The position numbers and the translations under genes are program-made. The notes under the pieces were generated by a model. It saw nothing but the letters and a program-made list of their open reading frames with translations. It was not told the DNA's origin and made no database searches. DNA of 64,000 nt from Ceratorhiza oryzae-sativae (lineage: Eukaryota > Basidiomycota > Agaricomycetes > Cantharellales > Ceratobasidiaceae). Shown here one piece after another: positions 22,721 to 34,657 of this stretch; position 1 is the stretch's first letter, and each line of letters starts with the position of its first letter. The DNA lies in the NCBI GenBank assembly GCA_030998015.1, contig JARWMV010000032.1, positions 1 to 64,000 on the forward strand, given 5' to 3'.

Positions 22721-24754
22721 TCAAATTTCAGATTCTTTCACCATATCCCTTGGTATCGACTTCCACACCTCGGCCATGGCTCCTTCCATATCCCGAGATA
22801 CTAACGGGGCTGCTGCCAGGTGGTGCTGAGCAACTCGCTTTGCATGATCCTGAATCCGGTGCTTGATGTATTTCTCTTGAAACTGGCCAACAGTGAGGAC
22901 TTGCGACTTTACGCTTGTCCGGCCCTGCAGCGAAAGAGGCTTAACATACGCGGGAAAATGATAGATAACCGCTCGTACCTCAGAGGCCCAGCGAACAGAC
23001 AAGCAAGCTTTTCGCTCTTCCAATGCTGGTCCAATGAGCGGTGATAGGCCGCCCGTGATCAAAGAGCGGACTGCCTGTGCCAGTTCTACTTCTTCCAACC
23101 GGCTCCCTAGAAACATCAGGTCCGGCTGATTCACAACGCCATTATACGTCGCAGCATCGATAAGCGCAATGCAGAGTACCGCCATGACCTCGTCTGGAAG
23201 TGACAAAACCGCCTGGTGAAATCGACGATCATTCTCGTTGGAGTCATCGAGAAAGTCCATGATCATTGCGGAAAACCCTGCTTTTCTGAAACCGATCGAG
23301 CAGCGAGACAGTATAACCGCATCTAGCAAGCGTTAGAATAAGCCTTGTGTATGCTATGATTGAACATACATAGAGCATTACTGATCCAGCGGGACCTCAC
23401 GAACTGGGGGATGTGAGTAAAGCTTATCGCAGCAAGCCAGCCGCCCATGTCGCTCAACACCCGTTTACGGAGCGGTTCCGGGCATTCGACACGTCTCATT
23501 CGCGTGAGATTGTTGTATTCGCGTAGCATTCGATCGACGTGGGGTGCCATACATCCCCAGATTAGGTTTCCGGCTCGGTTAGCTAAATCAAGCTTGGTTG
23601 AAATGGTTTCTCGAACACGGACGCGATCAGTGTCTTTAATCATGCTCCGCATTCGAGTCCCACATTGACTTTGGTGTCCCATCATGGCTGCGCAAACAGA
23701 TTGGCATGTCTCGGTCAAACCATCGACTAGTGATTCTTTCAGTGACGACCCCCAGAGAGTGTTTGATAACGACTGCTTGAAATGAATGAAACTGCTAGAG
23801 TGACCACTGAGGCCTAGTTGAATAACGGATAACGGAAGCTTCCAGGCCAAAGAGTCACCAGGATCCAGGGCGGCACACAGGCGCAGAATGCCATGTCGAT
23901 TGGCCTCTTCCGGGGATAGATTCTCGAGTTTCGTTATAGTAGACGAGACGAAAGAGTCCCAAAGATCCACTGTAATAATATTGTCCCAAGGAGCTACCCG
24001 CCGGGTAAGAGCCGCCAGTATAGCGAGACATAAAAAGTAACAGTTGTACCGTTGAAGTGTGTAAACGCTACAAGCTGGAATGCGCTGGATAGAATAGCAA
24101 ACGGCCAAGACGTCTAATAGGTCGCTATTTTGGCCGAGGTCAATTTCCGCAATGAGTTCAGAGTCTGAAACAGCACTTGTGAATTTCTCGGATGTAAACC
24201 ACTGAATCAGATCATAGGCCTGGCACCCAGAATGGCGAATCGCATCGGCCCGCGACCCTTCTCCGATGCGCTCTATCCGACAAATTGCACCATCCGCGAG
24301 CCGGAGTAGCAAATACTCATGGTAAAAGGGGCCCTGAACATCGCGGCGGTGCTCTACGCAGCGAAAGATAGTACTCGAGGCTTGTTGTAGAGCATACCAT
24401 CTCATAGCTGGACAGGATTCATGACGCCATTCGCTGTGAAATTTAAGCCGGAATGGCCGCTCGCGACTTCTGGACGACGAGTAAGCGGCAAATTGACTCG
24501 AGAACATACGAGATGCGTCGAGTGAGCCGTTCAAGGAACTACGACGTTTGCTCATTCTGGGTCGCCAGGACCACGGCATGATGGAGGCCTGGAGTTCTAT
24601 CCTGGTTGTCGATCAAATGCAAACGAATCGCAAGCGGCTTTTGAGGGAATTGGAGAGATTTACGTCCAGTGGTGAGCGGAATATTGGGAAGTGTCGCAAA
24701 GTGACGCTGCGTTGGTGAAGTCAACAAGGATGGGATACGGTGTATGGTTTGCAC
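22721..24754 (-). CDS. Uncharacterised protein with HEYLL and Asn-Cys motifs (family member A)
   Basis: The start is taken as ATG 24754 (MQTIHRIPSLLTSPTQRHF). An intron of about 75 nt near 24540-24470 changes frame into a long exon (about 24470-23385), and a second intron (donor gtatgt near 23370) joins the last exon, which ends at 22721. Landmarks: DRTPGLHHAVVLATQ, then GPFYHEYLLLRL, CRIERIGEG, CYSIQRIP and VYTLQRYNCYFLCLAILAAL, followed by about 350 helical residues. The HEYLL, R-I-E-R and P...YT...NC elements recur in the gene at 30805-32247. A His followed by an Asn-Cys at a helix start is the layout of papain-like hydrolases such as NlpC/P60, LRAT and PPPDE families, but I recognise no named family, so function is open. 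Confidence 0.6.
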
Positions 24755-27310
24755 GATATTTCAAGAGCTGGGAAGTTCAATATGAAGAAAGAATTTGAGT
24801 CTTATACAAACCAGTGGATAGAATCTCGGCTGTGCGTGATTGTGCCGACCTTCATTTTATAGTTGACGAAGATGCCTCCGCTTGTCCAACGAGAATCATC
24901 CCACAATTCACGCTAAGAATAACCCCTCCGCCCGTGTGATACCCCCTCGCATCATGTTCTGCTTCATCGGTGCCCCGATCATCCGGCCTGCACTGACGTA
25001 ACGGCAGACCATGAATACTAGCTGCACCTATAAGGTTATGGAAGGGGCAGATCGCAAACTGGCCACATTTCTGAGACCAGCATAGTGGAATATGGGCGAG
25101 CCAGTGGCTGAAGCAAGATCAGCGCATAGATATCACCCAGCCCCTATTTTGAAATGAAGAAAATGGATCTTAAAGCCAAAATATGGCAGGTCAAGAGCAC
25201 CCACTTTTCGGCGAGCTCGTGAAACGAAAACACGAAAGCCCCGTATTCATCGGATCAAACGCTCTCGACGTCAGTCATCCCGCTGCATCACGGAGTACGG
25301 GCGGCCAAGATAAAGTTTAGTCGAAGTAATCGGGGGAATCCTATGATAGTTATCATTGCGGGTATTTTGTGTTCTCCTAGAGCCTCGAATTCCACTGTAG
25401 CCGCCCAAACAGCGTGCGGCCAGATCGCGGGTGGCCTTTGATCCATGGTACCCGTGATATATGTGCGGCGATAGAAATTCCAAAGGTTGGGTCAAATTTA
25501 GCTCGGTTCGTGGACCAGATTCGGATCAAGTTGACTAAAATTGAGGATGAAGCTTGAATTATGGAACAAAAAGTAGACATTTAGTCGGTTTGACAATGGC
25601 ATGAGCGAATTTATGCGTTTTAGGTGAAGCCAAAGGCGCTTCTCCCGGGGTACGCTCTCCTATTGACCATATTTCGGCTAGCAAAAACTTACGTGGAATT
25701 TTAACCAGCACGAGAAGGCTTCCCAAAATAATATCCAGATAGTAGCCCATATCGAAGTAGATGAGATCAATCGGCACTTTCCCTTCTCCGGCGGAAAGGA
25801 GCGCCCATATTCTGGCCGAGAGGTCATCAAGTGCCGATTTTATAGCATTTCCCGCCATTTTGGATAGTTTCCTTACTCCAGAGTACCTGGTAACATATTA
25901 GCCTCCGAAAATCGTGATAATCGCATGGGGGAATGGCACAGGCAAAACCTGGGAATGACGCAAAGTCTTCCGGGATGAAGCTACAAGACATGATTTGCCA
26001 GGCAGAGCATGCGAAGCTTGGACTATCGTAGTCACTGTCGGACGACTAGTGCCCCTGAATCGAGGATGGCCTATCATGATCTTTACAGAGGATCAACAAG
26101 CGTAATCCAGTCGCCGGACCATTCATGTTATTGATCGACCCAGACAGCTTCAAGGTTTCTGGTTTCTTTTTCCTTTTTATTCGCATGTGCTTCCCTTGGC
26201 ATTGAGTATGGCTTCGAAAAATCAAGACTGTCGCTCGCTTTAACCCATGGGTACGGTAGATCAAACAAGCGTTTCTGAATCTACGTGAGGGGTAGACTTC
26301 AGAGTTCCAAGAAGCACAGCCATAAGGTAGAAACATGCTGTGGCCCAAGGTCGATTCTAAGCACGAAAAAATTGAGGGCCGCCAATGTGTCGGAGTCTAA
26401 AGGGGACCCCCAAGCGAATAGCACACCACCATTCAAGTCACCGTATTCTGCTCTTATAAAGCAAAGCGAGCGCAAGACCTAGTCGAGGACGAGAATGCAG
26501 ACACCGCGCGCAAGCAAGACCTTGATTGAATGTAGGTAATTTAGGCAGATGTTTGCTCACGCCCGAAAACAAGTGGCATAGAGCTGAAGCTTTGTATGAT
26601 ACAGAAAATAGCGCGTGAAACCCGAAATAGGACAAGAGCTTAGAGGTCCGAACCAGTGGAGAGCTAGGTCTGAGCTACTGGAGCAAACTCAAGGACACCG
26701 AGTCGGACACTGGCTTTCCCAACGGGTTTTGACGGAAATGCTTGGCGGTTCGCGGAAGCGCGAGAATCAGGAATGCATCTGGCAGCACGAAGGTAGTGGT
26801 TATGTGCATCATCCTCGATCGAGCCCCATACGCCAATACACGCCACATGGAATCCAGTCTATGTCCCGCCAACCAGATACCTGACATTATCACGACCATA
26901 CAAGGAGAGAAAACTAAATGCGGAATGTCGAGGCTAACCATAGCATCGGCCTATCTATAGCCTGCTTCCCCAACTAAATAAAGAAAACAGAAGCAAGTGG
27001 CGGGAGAGGGAAATGCTTCGGTGGGCGCAAGAGGCCCCAAGCTATGTGCGCGGTTTCCACCCAGCAACTTGTCATGAGCCCAGGGTGTATTTATTGATAA
27101 GAGCGGCAGGGCAACTGATTGTATGACATGTTGGTGGTGGCAAGGGAAAAAATGGATAAATAGTGGAGGAACACCATATACTAATAAGACAACTGCGAAG
27201 TCTCAGCGGCCACCAAAACGAATAAAAACACAGCACGGTCCACTCACGCAAGGAGAAAACAGATTCCAATAGAGATAACTATACACCTGCACCGATACAT
27301 CGTCGCCACC
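24755..27310. other. Mostly intergenic, a few unresolved fragments
   Basis: It includes the promoter side of the 24754 gene and a weak ORF at 25559-25858. A minus-strand stretch at about 26660-26940 has possible exon-like pieces (a frame ending LGVLEFAPVAQT) that I could not assemble. No domains were recognised. Confidence 0.35.
25559..25858 (-). CDS. Small ORF, unknown
   Basis: 99 codons starting MAGNAIKSALDDLSARIWAL, with a hydrophobic run (LDIILGSLLVLVKI) that is followed at once by a good intron donor (gtaagt), so it may be the first exon of a spliced gene. No homology recognised; it could be spurious. Confidence 0.3.
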   Translation of the reverse strand: MAGNAIKSALDDLSARIWALLSAGEGKVPIDLIYFDMGYYLDIILGSLLVLVKIPRKFLLAEIWSIGERTPGEAPLASPKTHKFAHAIVKPTKCLLFVP

Positions 27311-27601
27311 CTAGGTCGGTATATCCACGCCGGGACCAGCCCACCATGCCCACGCTCGCCATAATACCCAGAACCCACATAGTCCGGCGACGATATAGAA
27401 TATAAGCCGGGTCTGCTTCATGCCGCTGGGTCCGATGCCAAATGCTCTGGCGGCGCGTTGTGATGAAGAGGATAGTGTTGTCTGGAACGAGGAAAAGATA
27501 TTTGACTACAAGACGGCTACACTCAGCAATATTGACATGCAAAGGGGACAGATTAACACGTACGGTGCCATCGAGCTCACGGTTTTGAGCATGGGCGTCA
27601 T
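27311..27601 (-). CDS. Possible small membrane protein, two exons
   Basis: ATG 27601 (MTPMLKTVSSMAPY) can splice through an intron of about 65 nt to a second exon reading SSSSQRAARAFGIGPSGMK followed by a hydrophobic, Trp-rich tail (VAGLCGFWVLWRAWAWWAG) and stop at 27311. It would be about 66 residues with one or two membrane spans. It lies head-to-head with the dioxygenase gene, about 315 bp apart. There is no family match, and a competing unspliced 113-codon frame covers the same DNA. Confidence 0.35.
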
Positions 27602-27916
27602 TGTGAATATCAATTGTCACCTACAAATCGGCCAAGAACATCAAACGGTGGCGTGGTGAGAGACGGGTTCGACGCACATGTCGCAATGTCCGGAGTTTCG
27701 AGTGAAGTTCGTCGAGCCTGGTGTCGTTCTGGGACTCGTACAGCGCCTCGTCGCGTTGGTTTCGAGAGGACGACATCGCAGTGGTGGTGGTCGGCTACTT
27801 TGGGCCAGTGGTCAGGTGACTTGTTCTAAGCGCGGAAGCGACACTTGTTTATGTCAAGCACGCCATTGTGCCTTCTCGCTTGGAGACCGTTCCCCTGCGG
27901 CCAACCACCACATCCC

Positions 27917-28593
27917 ATGCGCGCATACGTGTTCGACAACGTCCCCGGCGACCAGCGCCTGCCTCACACCACCGATCGCACCGTATCCGAGACGAGCTCA
28001 AGGCTCTCGGCGTCTTGTACTGGAGAATCGACAACCAAGAGCAGGTCGATGAAATCGCCCGATCTCGAAACTACAAAAACCGAGATGTCATCAACGTGAG
28101 CAAGGAGGGTCTGGGTGACCTATACGAGAGCAAGATCAAAGGCTTCTTTGAAGAGTAAGCCTGGCCTTTTAAAGATCACTGGCGTGAATACGATTGGCTT
28201 TTGTTCTAGGCATATGCACGAGGATGAGGAGATCCGATACATCCTGGACGGCAGCGGGTACTTCGACGTGCGCCGACCGGACGGTGAGTCGGCCTTCTCA
28301 GTGCACTCCAGTTTCTCACCTTTGATTTACATAGAGGCATGGATTCGCGTCGCGATGGAAAAGGGTGACCTGCTCGTCCTCCCAGCCGGCATCTACCACC
28401 GATTTACCCTCGATACGGGCGATTACATTAAAGCCATGCGATTATTCCAGGTAAATCCTTGTTCTAGACCCCTTTTGGAGAAATGACGATACTATTCGAA
28501 TAGGACGAGCCAAAATGGATTCCTCACAACCGAGGTCCAGAGACAGACGCCAACGAGTTTAGGAAGAACTACGTGAAAGCGATCGCCGTGTGA
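27917..28593 (+). CDS. ADI1: Acireductone dioxygenase (methionine salvage), exon 1 frameshifted
   Basis: A cupin metalloenzyme that oxidises acireductone to formate and the 2-keto acid precursor of methionine. Exons: 27917-28154, 28210-28283, 28335-28450, 28504-28593. Start [17 protein letters not shown]; then [16 protein letters not shown], the metal-binding HMHEDEE (two His and Glu), [28 protein letters not shown] (third His) and [11 protein letters not shown]. Exon lengths sum to 518 nt, one short of a multiple of three. The shift lies at 27985-27995, between RTVS and DELKALG: the two sides are in different frames with no room for an intron. All catalytic residues are downstream. This is either a one-base deletion (damaged allele) or a sequencing error. 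Confidence 0.88.
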
Positions 28594-28789
28594 ATTCTTT
28601 TTGGTAACTATGAAATTACAGAAACTTTGAAATCGAATGCTTTGGAGTGTGCCAGACTGAAGAGCAAAGTCACCTCGATCAGATTTAAGCTAGCAGGGCC
28701 CCCGATGCGTACATTGAGAAAACGTTTATTCAGCATCGTTCATTGGATACATTCCGGTTACAAGCAACAATCTCAGCATACACAAATCT

Positions 28790-30123
28790 CTACTCGGCCC
28801 CGTCACCGTCGGCTGGTTGCTTATCCTCCGGAACTGGATTCAGAATCTTATCAATCTCCTTGTCTGTGTCGAACAATGATTGCGACTGCTTCCCGACGAT
28901 ATGCTGGACATAGGCATCGCCACGTTGTACCAGAGTGACTGCCATGTATTCGTCGAGTGTGGCGGGCGGAGTCACTGGCTTGGGAATAGGAGACTTGATG
29001 ATGCTAGAGGCGAGAGAATAGTACACATTCTTGGATCACCCAGTCAACGTTTTCACAACCGTCACAACCAAACCAGTCGACTCTTCAGGCGCACCATACA
29101 TGTCCACGACCTTGTCGAGCGCCCGTCATGTGTAATTGGTATCTGTGTGGTATCCGCAAGGAACAACGTCGAATGGATTCACGAGATTAGCGTTCCAATG
29201 CTGATAGTCTGTCGATGTACCCTCGGGCGGGGGGAAAAACTCTTTGAACGCGTTGAGGAACGGCATGGTGCCAGGAGACGGCCCGGCAATCGGATAGATG
29301 TGCACGTTGGTGCAAGGAAGTACACCACCCTCGGGGAGTACAAACCGGTAGAGGAACAAAGCGCGGCACCCAGACTGAATCCCGTAAACAAAAAAACCTG
29401 GTAGTGTTCCTCGCCTCCCTTAGGGCCGTAGGAGATAAGTGGCGGATCGTCGGGCTTCGGCCCCACATTCGGGAGCCCAAGTGAAGGAGTCTTGAGCCCG
29501 TGTAGCACCCTTCCGGCCCACATATCGATTCGAACGACCGTGCCAATCGTCCCCTCCTGTTCCATCGCGGCATTCAAACTAGCAGTGCTGGCGACGCCGA
29601 CCACAAACGTCTGATTCTTTTTGCCGTCTTCAAAATCGAGCGAATCGTGTTTGGCGACGTACCACGCATTCCCGAATTCGGTTTCCTTGTTCCAGGAAGA
29701 ACGGTTCTAAACGTCCGGTCCCCACGCCAAGTTCCAACCGGGGTCGATGGTAGCCAAATGGGGTGGGATTTTTTCGGCTAGTAGTTTTTGCAGGTTCGCA
29801 GCCGTGTGTTTGTCGTAGCGAATCAGCATGGACCCGAGGGAAATTTTGCAAACTTGTTGAAAGGCGTTGAAATCTGATATGAGGCAGTATGTTTGAAGAG
29901 CTACACGTTTGGTGGGTACCACGGGATACGAAATACGCACGAAAAAAATACTCACTGGATATGGACAATGGCCGTCGAATGCTGAGGTTCTTCTCGCTTG
30001 GCGCCAGCTTTTATAGAGATGCTCAGAAAGATCGAGTGCCGACCTTTCATTAGAGATTCCTATATACAGATGGAAGTAATTGACAATACGACAAGAGGAC
30101 ATGGTCTGACACTCGCCTGTCAT
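28790..30123 (-). pseudogene. Class 3 lipase-like gene, decayed
   Basis: A minus-strand alpha/beta hydrolase relic. A good intron (gtgagt...cag) precedes DFNAFQQVCKISLG, then WNLAWGPDV, NAWYVAKHDSLDF, TFVVGVA, the nucleophile elbow GFSLGAAL (G-x-S-x-G), VHIYPIAGPSPGTM and NANLVNPFDVVPCGYH, all class 3 lipase-like. The region between RIDMW and the elbow looks shorter than usual. Breaks: TAG just after WGPDV (about 29707), a frame change right after GFSLGAAL (about 29360), TGA after TDTNYT (29126) and TGA after KTLTG (about 29025), followed by an open tail to 28790. Secreted fungal lipases of this type hydrolyse acylglycerols; this copy cannot encode a full enzyme as read. Several sequencing errors are an alternative but less likely. 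Confidence 0.65.
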
Positions 30124-30804
30124 GGCGATGTGCTATCGAAGACGAACATTGCACGTCTCCTAACCACAGTGAATTCCATGGTGAACATGGCTTGCCCAGC
30201 GCATATAGTCAACGATATGTTTCCTGGTGGAAAATCTGTGAGTGTCCGCTTCTAGCATGTGGCCCATGGAACAATCCGAGTGTGACGTGATTTATTACAC
30301 TTCCAACGACACTACATCGTACTCTAGCTTGACATACAAAGAAATCTAATTCTTGACGGCGATCGGAGCCCGGCCAACGATTTTGCCCAAAAGTGATTGT
30401 ACTACTCCGCATTCCCCCATATATTAACCATTTCTATACCCCCAAGTGATTCCGTTTATACGTTGTAGGTATGATTCACGGAAGCAACCGCCGCAGCGCC
30501 GATTCAACTATCTTTACCGGGCAGAGCTAAGAACCTGCCTCACCCGGAAGCGACTTATCAGGCACGCCGCGACCCCAAGTTTCTATTAGCCCATTGCTAT
30601 CACATCTCAATAGCATATATCGCATCAGTCACCCGCCTCTTACACGGCAGAGATAACTCTGGAGCCATTACTGCATAGATCCGATTACAGATTCTGTTTC
30701 TATTTGCTTCGGTCTGGAGTGCATCGTCATTCCACACTTGCTTCCCTCCATGCTCAGTATTTGGTACATGTTATCGGAGATCCTTCACCACGTTTCACAA
30801 ATCT
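30124..30804. other. Intergenic
   Basis: About 680 bp between the lipase pseudogene and the 3' end of the 30805 gene. No supported gene. Confidence 0.5.
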
Positions 30805-32247
30805 CTACTCGAAAAACTTCAACAAAATTTTCCTCCTCGCCTCCTCGTCCAAACCGGGCCGCCTCAGCGGTATATCAGAGTCTCGAGCCGAGAACCACTT
30901 CATACAGCAGACTACAGCTTGACAAAATGCCCAACAATTTGCCTGCAGCCACCATCAATGTGGATTTCAGAACAAATTTCAATCGACTCACCTCAGTAAA
31001 CGTGTAAGCCGGATGCTCATCCTCCCAAAGCCTGAGCACGTTAACCAACTCTCCGATCTCCACGGCTTGATTCTCAAAATCAATTACAATAAACACAGTA
31101 TCCCCCCGCTTCTTAGGAACCTCATCTCCCCAGCAGTCATATATCGTTGCGAAATCGTGCGGAATGAACCGGGAGGTGAATTTAGAGTCAGTTTTCGTTT
31201 TTCGTATCGCTGCTGAACTTTTGTCAAACGACCTTTCGAGACGGATCCATTCGCGGTCAGTTGGTTTGTTCGGGGTGAGTTGGACAAGGAGGTATTCGTG
31301 GCATACGCCACTCGTCACTCCGCATTGATAGATCTTTTTGATTCTACAGTGGTTGTTCTGTGCTGCCCACATGCCGCAAAACTCGTTCAAGGAAAGTTCA
31401 GTGCTTTCTCCGTACTGTTTCTCATTGTTAATCAGGATTTCACAGGGGCATAAAATTTACCTTGTCGAACCCAAAGGCGAGGGATGTTTTTTTGGCCAGT
31501 CGTTTGAGTTCCTAATACAGGTGAGTTTCATGGGTTGTTTTCAGGCGGTTATGCTTACTGAAACTCGGCGGTTGCATTGTTCTTTGCAGTATTCAGAAAT
31601 CACAAGGGCTCCATCAACCGTCTGTTGATATGAGTTCGCGCCCTCGATCGGAGGAATTTGCTTACCGTTTGAGACTGCCATACGAATGTTATTCATTCCC
31701 CAGATGTAGCTTTTGGAGGAGCACTCACGATCTGGATTGGTTTGTGAGTCTGAAAGTGATACAGACTAGGATAGACTTACTTTTTCGATAGTCAGTGATG
31801 GCTATGATCATTAATCAGTCCAGGGCGTAGTTTATTGGGGTTGGCCATACCTTCTGTGTCTGCTCGGTGGGAGAACGATTTGAACAAAAACCTCCACATT
31901 AGTTTTAACTTACTTTTCACATTGGCAATGGCCGCACGACACACATGACTCAGTATCTGTAAATTTAAACGTGACGATACCCACATGCTACATAGTGTTC
32001 AATGAAAGTACGAAGCTTCAACGACAAAATGTACCTTCTATTCAGTAAGTCCGACTATAATCAGCAAGTGCCATCCTCAAGGGCGGTTAATGCGACCTAC
32101 AGGGGTAGCCTGAATGCCAGAAAACAAGTTCTTCCTGTTTGCAACGGTCGAAATTATACCTCCCCACACTTTGCTCGGGGTGAATCCCTGCCTCGCAAAC
32201 GCGAATCCAGCCCCAATTGGGTCTGTTATTCTTTTGAAGAACCCCAT
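30805..32247 (-). CDS. Uncharacterised protein with HEYLL and Asn-Cys motifs (family member B)
   Basis: The start is ATG 32247, the first ATG after an in-frame stop. Exon 1 encodes an amphipathic segment of about 50 residues (MGFFKRITDPIGAGFAFARQ, then GFTPSKVWGGI). A run of very short exons follows between about 32080 and 31460 (one encodes ELKRLAKKTSLAFGFDK), then a main exon to about 30940 with FCGMWAAQNNHCRI, SGVCHEYLLVQLTP, WIRLERS and ELVNVLRLWEDEHPAYTFTE. A gtgagt intron joins ANCWAFCQAVVCCM and the end at stop 30805-30807. HEYLL, RLER and YTF..ANC match the gene at 22721-24754; the overall plan matches the divergent neighbour at 33147. Micro-exon borders are tentative. Function unknown. 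Confidence 0.6.
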
Positions 32248-33146
32248 CGCTCTGCGAATGTTGATCTGTACATTGGATTTTCCTAATGTCGACGAATGCT
32301 AGTGAACGCGTCAATGTCCTTACATGTGTGGGGGCGGTATGGTACTACGATTGGTTGACAATTTGCGGGGCGGGGGAAAACCTGAGACATCCGGGTGAGA
32401 GGCACTACTAATTTATACGCCCCGTAAGTAGAAACCAAGATCTGGTTCAAGGTACCGTCAAAATTTCCTGCATGCGCGCTTTCAGAACATACTGCGGACA
32501 TCGTGGCCTCATGCAATTATGGAGGGCGCTTATGGGGGTTGGTGCGTTTAACCATGTCAGGGGTACGCCAAATCGGAGTCGAAGTCATCACCAAATTGCC
32601 ATAATATCTACTCAGCTCATGGGTCCTCTGCATCGTGTTCTCTCGATGAATGGCACCTGATAGGGGCATTCCTCATTGGCGCCGAGTGGGTAAACTTATC
32701 GTGCTTTATCGTGCATTAGAGGACATATCTGGTCCAATCGCCACGGCAAAATCTTCTCCGCTTGCCTCGCGCATCAGATGAGGACAACCCGCGGTTTTTG
32801 CGTGTGTTTCAATTCCATTGAGAGCCTCCCTAACGTTCACTGGGGACTGCTGCAAGCGCCCGAAAAGGCTACATGTGTTCAACTCAAGGCTCTCCATTCG
32901 GAATCAGCCCCGGTAGCCCCTTGCATAGGCGCTCGACCGACTGTGCCCTTGGCCCCTTTCCCCACCCAATACCAAGCTTTAAGGCGCACAGAATTTTACC
33001 CTTCCACCACGCCCTCTTCCAAGCGTTTACATATTCGATCTGGTACCGCAAGCCGGTGAGAGCTTGATGGCGCGACATAAAATTGGTGATCGCTGAATCG
33101 GATGAACTCTCACGGCGCCTGACCATTGTTTAAACTGCTTACCACC
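32248..33146. promoter_or_regulatory. Shared upstream region of a divergent gene pair
   Basis: About 900 bp between the starts of the two related genes at 32247 (minus) and 33147 (plus). Short frames here (for example 32283-32516 minus and 32778-33059 plus) lack support. I see no clear TATA box. Co-regulation is inference from the arrangement. Confidence 0.4.
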
Positions 33147-34657
33147 ATGCTGAAGCTCGTGAGCAAAATATTTAATTTAGCCGATAATACATGGTCCGCC
33201 GCCAAGCTGTTTACTCCCCTAAAACTCTTCCGAGGGGCGGTGAACCTTGTGAAGGACCCATATCGGCTAATTTCGAATGTAAAAAAGATAGTGGTGCGTA
33301 GAATTGGCTCGTAACATAACATCGTACTTATGCGTAGCATGCAACGTCCAGATGGTAAGTAGGCTGAACGATTGCTCAAACCACGACTGAAAGTTGAATG
33401 CGTGTAGACCGTAAGCTTTAGTTCTTTTGTCTCTGCTGGTCTATCTCAAGCTCAACGACGAATGTACGTTCCTGAATCACTATCGGGTAAGTCATGTATG
33501 ACATACAGTCTACGTTTTAGATAACCTGGATCGACCGTCTAGGTACAGATGGTCAGTTCCCGTAGGATATCAACGATGTCCTAAGCTAATTCAAACATAT
33601 ACACTTTAGCCTCTAACAATCATGCCAACTGTGAGTGTTAAAAGGTTATTTTAACACTGATGTGGTAACTAAATCCCTGTACTCACACTATGTGAGGCGA
33701 AGAGGGAGTCTAAACCTGTGAGGATTGACCTTATACGTAATTTTGTTTTTTCAAGAAAGCCATTGTGGGTATGATCACCCGTCCACTTGCGACTTGACGT
33801 TGATTTTCTCTTTCGTCAGTCTCAAGTGAAGTCGCCTTTTCATCGAACATAACTTGAGGCTGATGATTAATTCTTGTAGCAATTTACCAAAAAGCCGAAA
33901 CACTCGGTAAGTTGATGGACAGGGTATTCGCGGAAAAGTCAAATATTTGTTTACCACAGGCAATCGCTCTGGACGACTGTGTGTGGCTGAACCCGGTACG
34001 TCATGCTCAATCGCAGTTGGGCTTAATGAGCGGTGCTATTATCTCTCCTCTCCAGGGCGGGACAATTACAATCGCCGAATTTTCCCGCTTAATGAGTAAA
34101 GGACCCGTTCTATTTATCGAGTGGTTGGATATTTGGCCGGGCCCTGTCTGCGACTGCGTTACTTGCAACCGAAATTCGGATGGAAGGCACGCATATATGC
34201 GATTTCATATTATGGTTAACTCCCAGTATTGGGTGCTCCTGTTACAACCGATTTGTAGGCTGGGGGCCCACGGACAACGGAGTGATTCAAGTCAACTTTT
34301 TATCCTTTCTCCAAATCAATGCACGGTGCCCTTTGGCCACAGAATTCTGCGCACGATGTCATTCAAAAGACGCACGTTGGATCTCAGTCGCATCATCAAA
34401 TTGTTCTCCCTGTACGTTAGTCGGGAGCTCAACTACGACCCTGGGGTGGGTTGAGTTCATTAGCACGACCCTTGTTTCAATTGATCTTATCCGTTCGACA
34501 GTGTTACTGTTGGTTTTTCTGCCGGCTGACCACGGATTGTATCAAGTGGCACTCGGATGACCCTCGATCCGCTTATTTGCCACCGGAAAATTCTCCTGCC
34601 ATGGGTGGGCAGTTAGATCTTCATCGGAGGACGATCAAGGCCATGTTTTTTGAATAG
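33147..34657 (+). CDS. Uncharacterised protein, divergent relative of the 30805 gene (family member C)
   Basis: ATG 33147 in a strong context (accaccATG) opens an exon encoding MLKLVSKIFNLADNTWSAAK, LFTPLKLFRGAV and ISNVKKIV, ending at a gtgcgt donor. It parallels exon 1 of the neighbour (FTP-K...G pattern, about 50 residues). Several possible micro-exons follow (33330-33800), then AIALDDCVWLNP (33961), a gtacgt intron, TITIAEFSRLMSKGPVLFIE (similar in place to ELSLNEFCGMWAAQ of the neighbour), a Cys-rich stretch, SKDARWISVASSNC, a gtacgt intron and CYCWFFCRLTTDC, with stop at 34655-34657. The Cys motif compares to ANCWAFC, but I do not see a clear HEYLL counterpart, so this copy may have lost it or be partly decayed. 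Exon joins around 34150-34260 are unsure. Confidence 0.5.

Noticed and set aside
27985..27995. An intron instead of a frameshift in the dioxygenase
   Set aside because: No GT-AG pair fits between RTVS and DELKALG without removing conserved residues; any such intron would be under about 20 nt.
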